Below, piece after piece: positions 6,094 through 6,115 of a stretch of DNA of 6,115 nt. The notes under the pieces were generated by a model. It was not told the DNA's origin, ran no database searches, and worked only from the letters and a program-made list of their open reading frames with translations. A program made the position numbers and the translations under genes. The stretch lies in NCBI GenBank assembly GCA_900768535.1, contig CAAGDE010000182.1:1-6115 (forward strand). Reading direction: 5' to 3'. Position 1 is the first letter of the stretch, and each line of letters opens with the position of its first letter. The DNA comes from Clostridia bacterium (GTDB lineage: Bacteria; Bacillota; Clostridia; Oscillospirales; CAG-272).

Positions 6094-6115
6094 ATGCCAA
6101 GAGAATATCGCCACA
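6094..6115 (+). CDS. Start of a partial gene, possibly an IS3-type OrfA or other helix-turn-helix protein
   Basis: Seven complete codons (MPREYRH) are visible before the window ends. The start is well supported by a perfect ribosome binding site and a promoter with 17-nt spacing. The peptide recalls the N-terminus of small helix-turn-helix proteins (OrfA) encoded before the transposase in clostridial IS3-like elements. That is recollection plus context and not a demonstrable match at this length. Confidence 0.5.

Larger units (their letters stand above)
5997..6115 (+). mobile_element. Probable left end of an insertion sequence (partial)
   Basis: Base composition shifts sharply from GC-rich to AT-rich at about 5996. 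From TG at 5997 follow a terminal-like palindrome, a dedicated promoter, an inverted repeat over the ribosome binding site, and the start of an ORF. This compact layout is typical of an IS left end. The encoded start MPREYRH resembles, from memory, the small helix-turn-helix OrfA of IS3-family elements in clostridia, but seven residues cannot prove that. The right end, target duplication and transposase lie outside the window, so the exact boundary is a guess. Confidence 0.5.

Overview
The window looks like chromosomal accessory DNA from a GC-rich low-branching Firmicute, most likely a gut clostridium of the Oscillospiraceae/Ruminococcaceae type. The evidence is strong AGGAGG-type ribosome binding sites, a perfect consensus sigma-A promoter (TTGACA, 17 nt, extended TGG-TATAAT), and small palindromic intergenic repeats of a kind I recall from such genomes. 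The taxonomic assignment is inference.

Layout. Positions 1-300 carry no credible gene. They hold two directly repeated copies of a ~70-nt double-hairpin element (1-70 and 178-248), a degenerate third fragment (266-290) and AT-richer spacer. A strong promoter at 338-366 then drives three co-directional genes: a TerB-N/TerB-C domain protein (441-2117), a BrxD-like P-loop ATPase (2229-3593) and an Lhr-like superfamily 2 helicase (3694-5940). This gene order and domain content match Shango (SngA, SngB, SngC), an anti-phage defence system known from Proteobacteria. The window is best read as a Firmicutes Shango or Shango-like operon. The genes do not overlap: the gaps are 111 nt and 100 nt. The first gap contains a perfect 15-bp palindrome with a competing alternative fold, followed by a second hairpin, which looks like a dispersed intergenic repeat inserted into the operon.

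At about 5997 the base composition changes abruptly to AT-rich. The last ~120 nt look like the left end of an insertion sequence: a candidate TG-starting end with a short palindrome, its own promoter, a large inverted repeat covering the Shine-Dalgarno sequence, and the first seven codons of a gene that continues beyond the window. The inverted-repeat arm that would hide the ribosome binding site lies upstream of the predicted transcription start. Only read-through RNA, for example from the defence operon, would therefore fold and block translation. This is the logic known for IS10 and IS50.

How the genes may work together (inference from the family): SngB and SngC supply ATP-driven nucleic-acid remodelling or unwinding, and SngA is a regulatory, sensing or scaffolding partner. 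The molecular mechanism cannot be read from the sequence.
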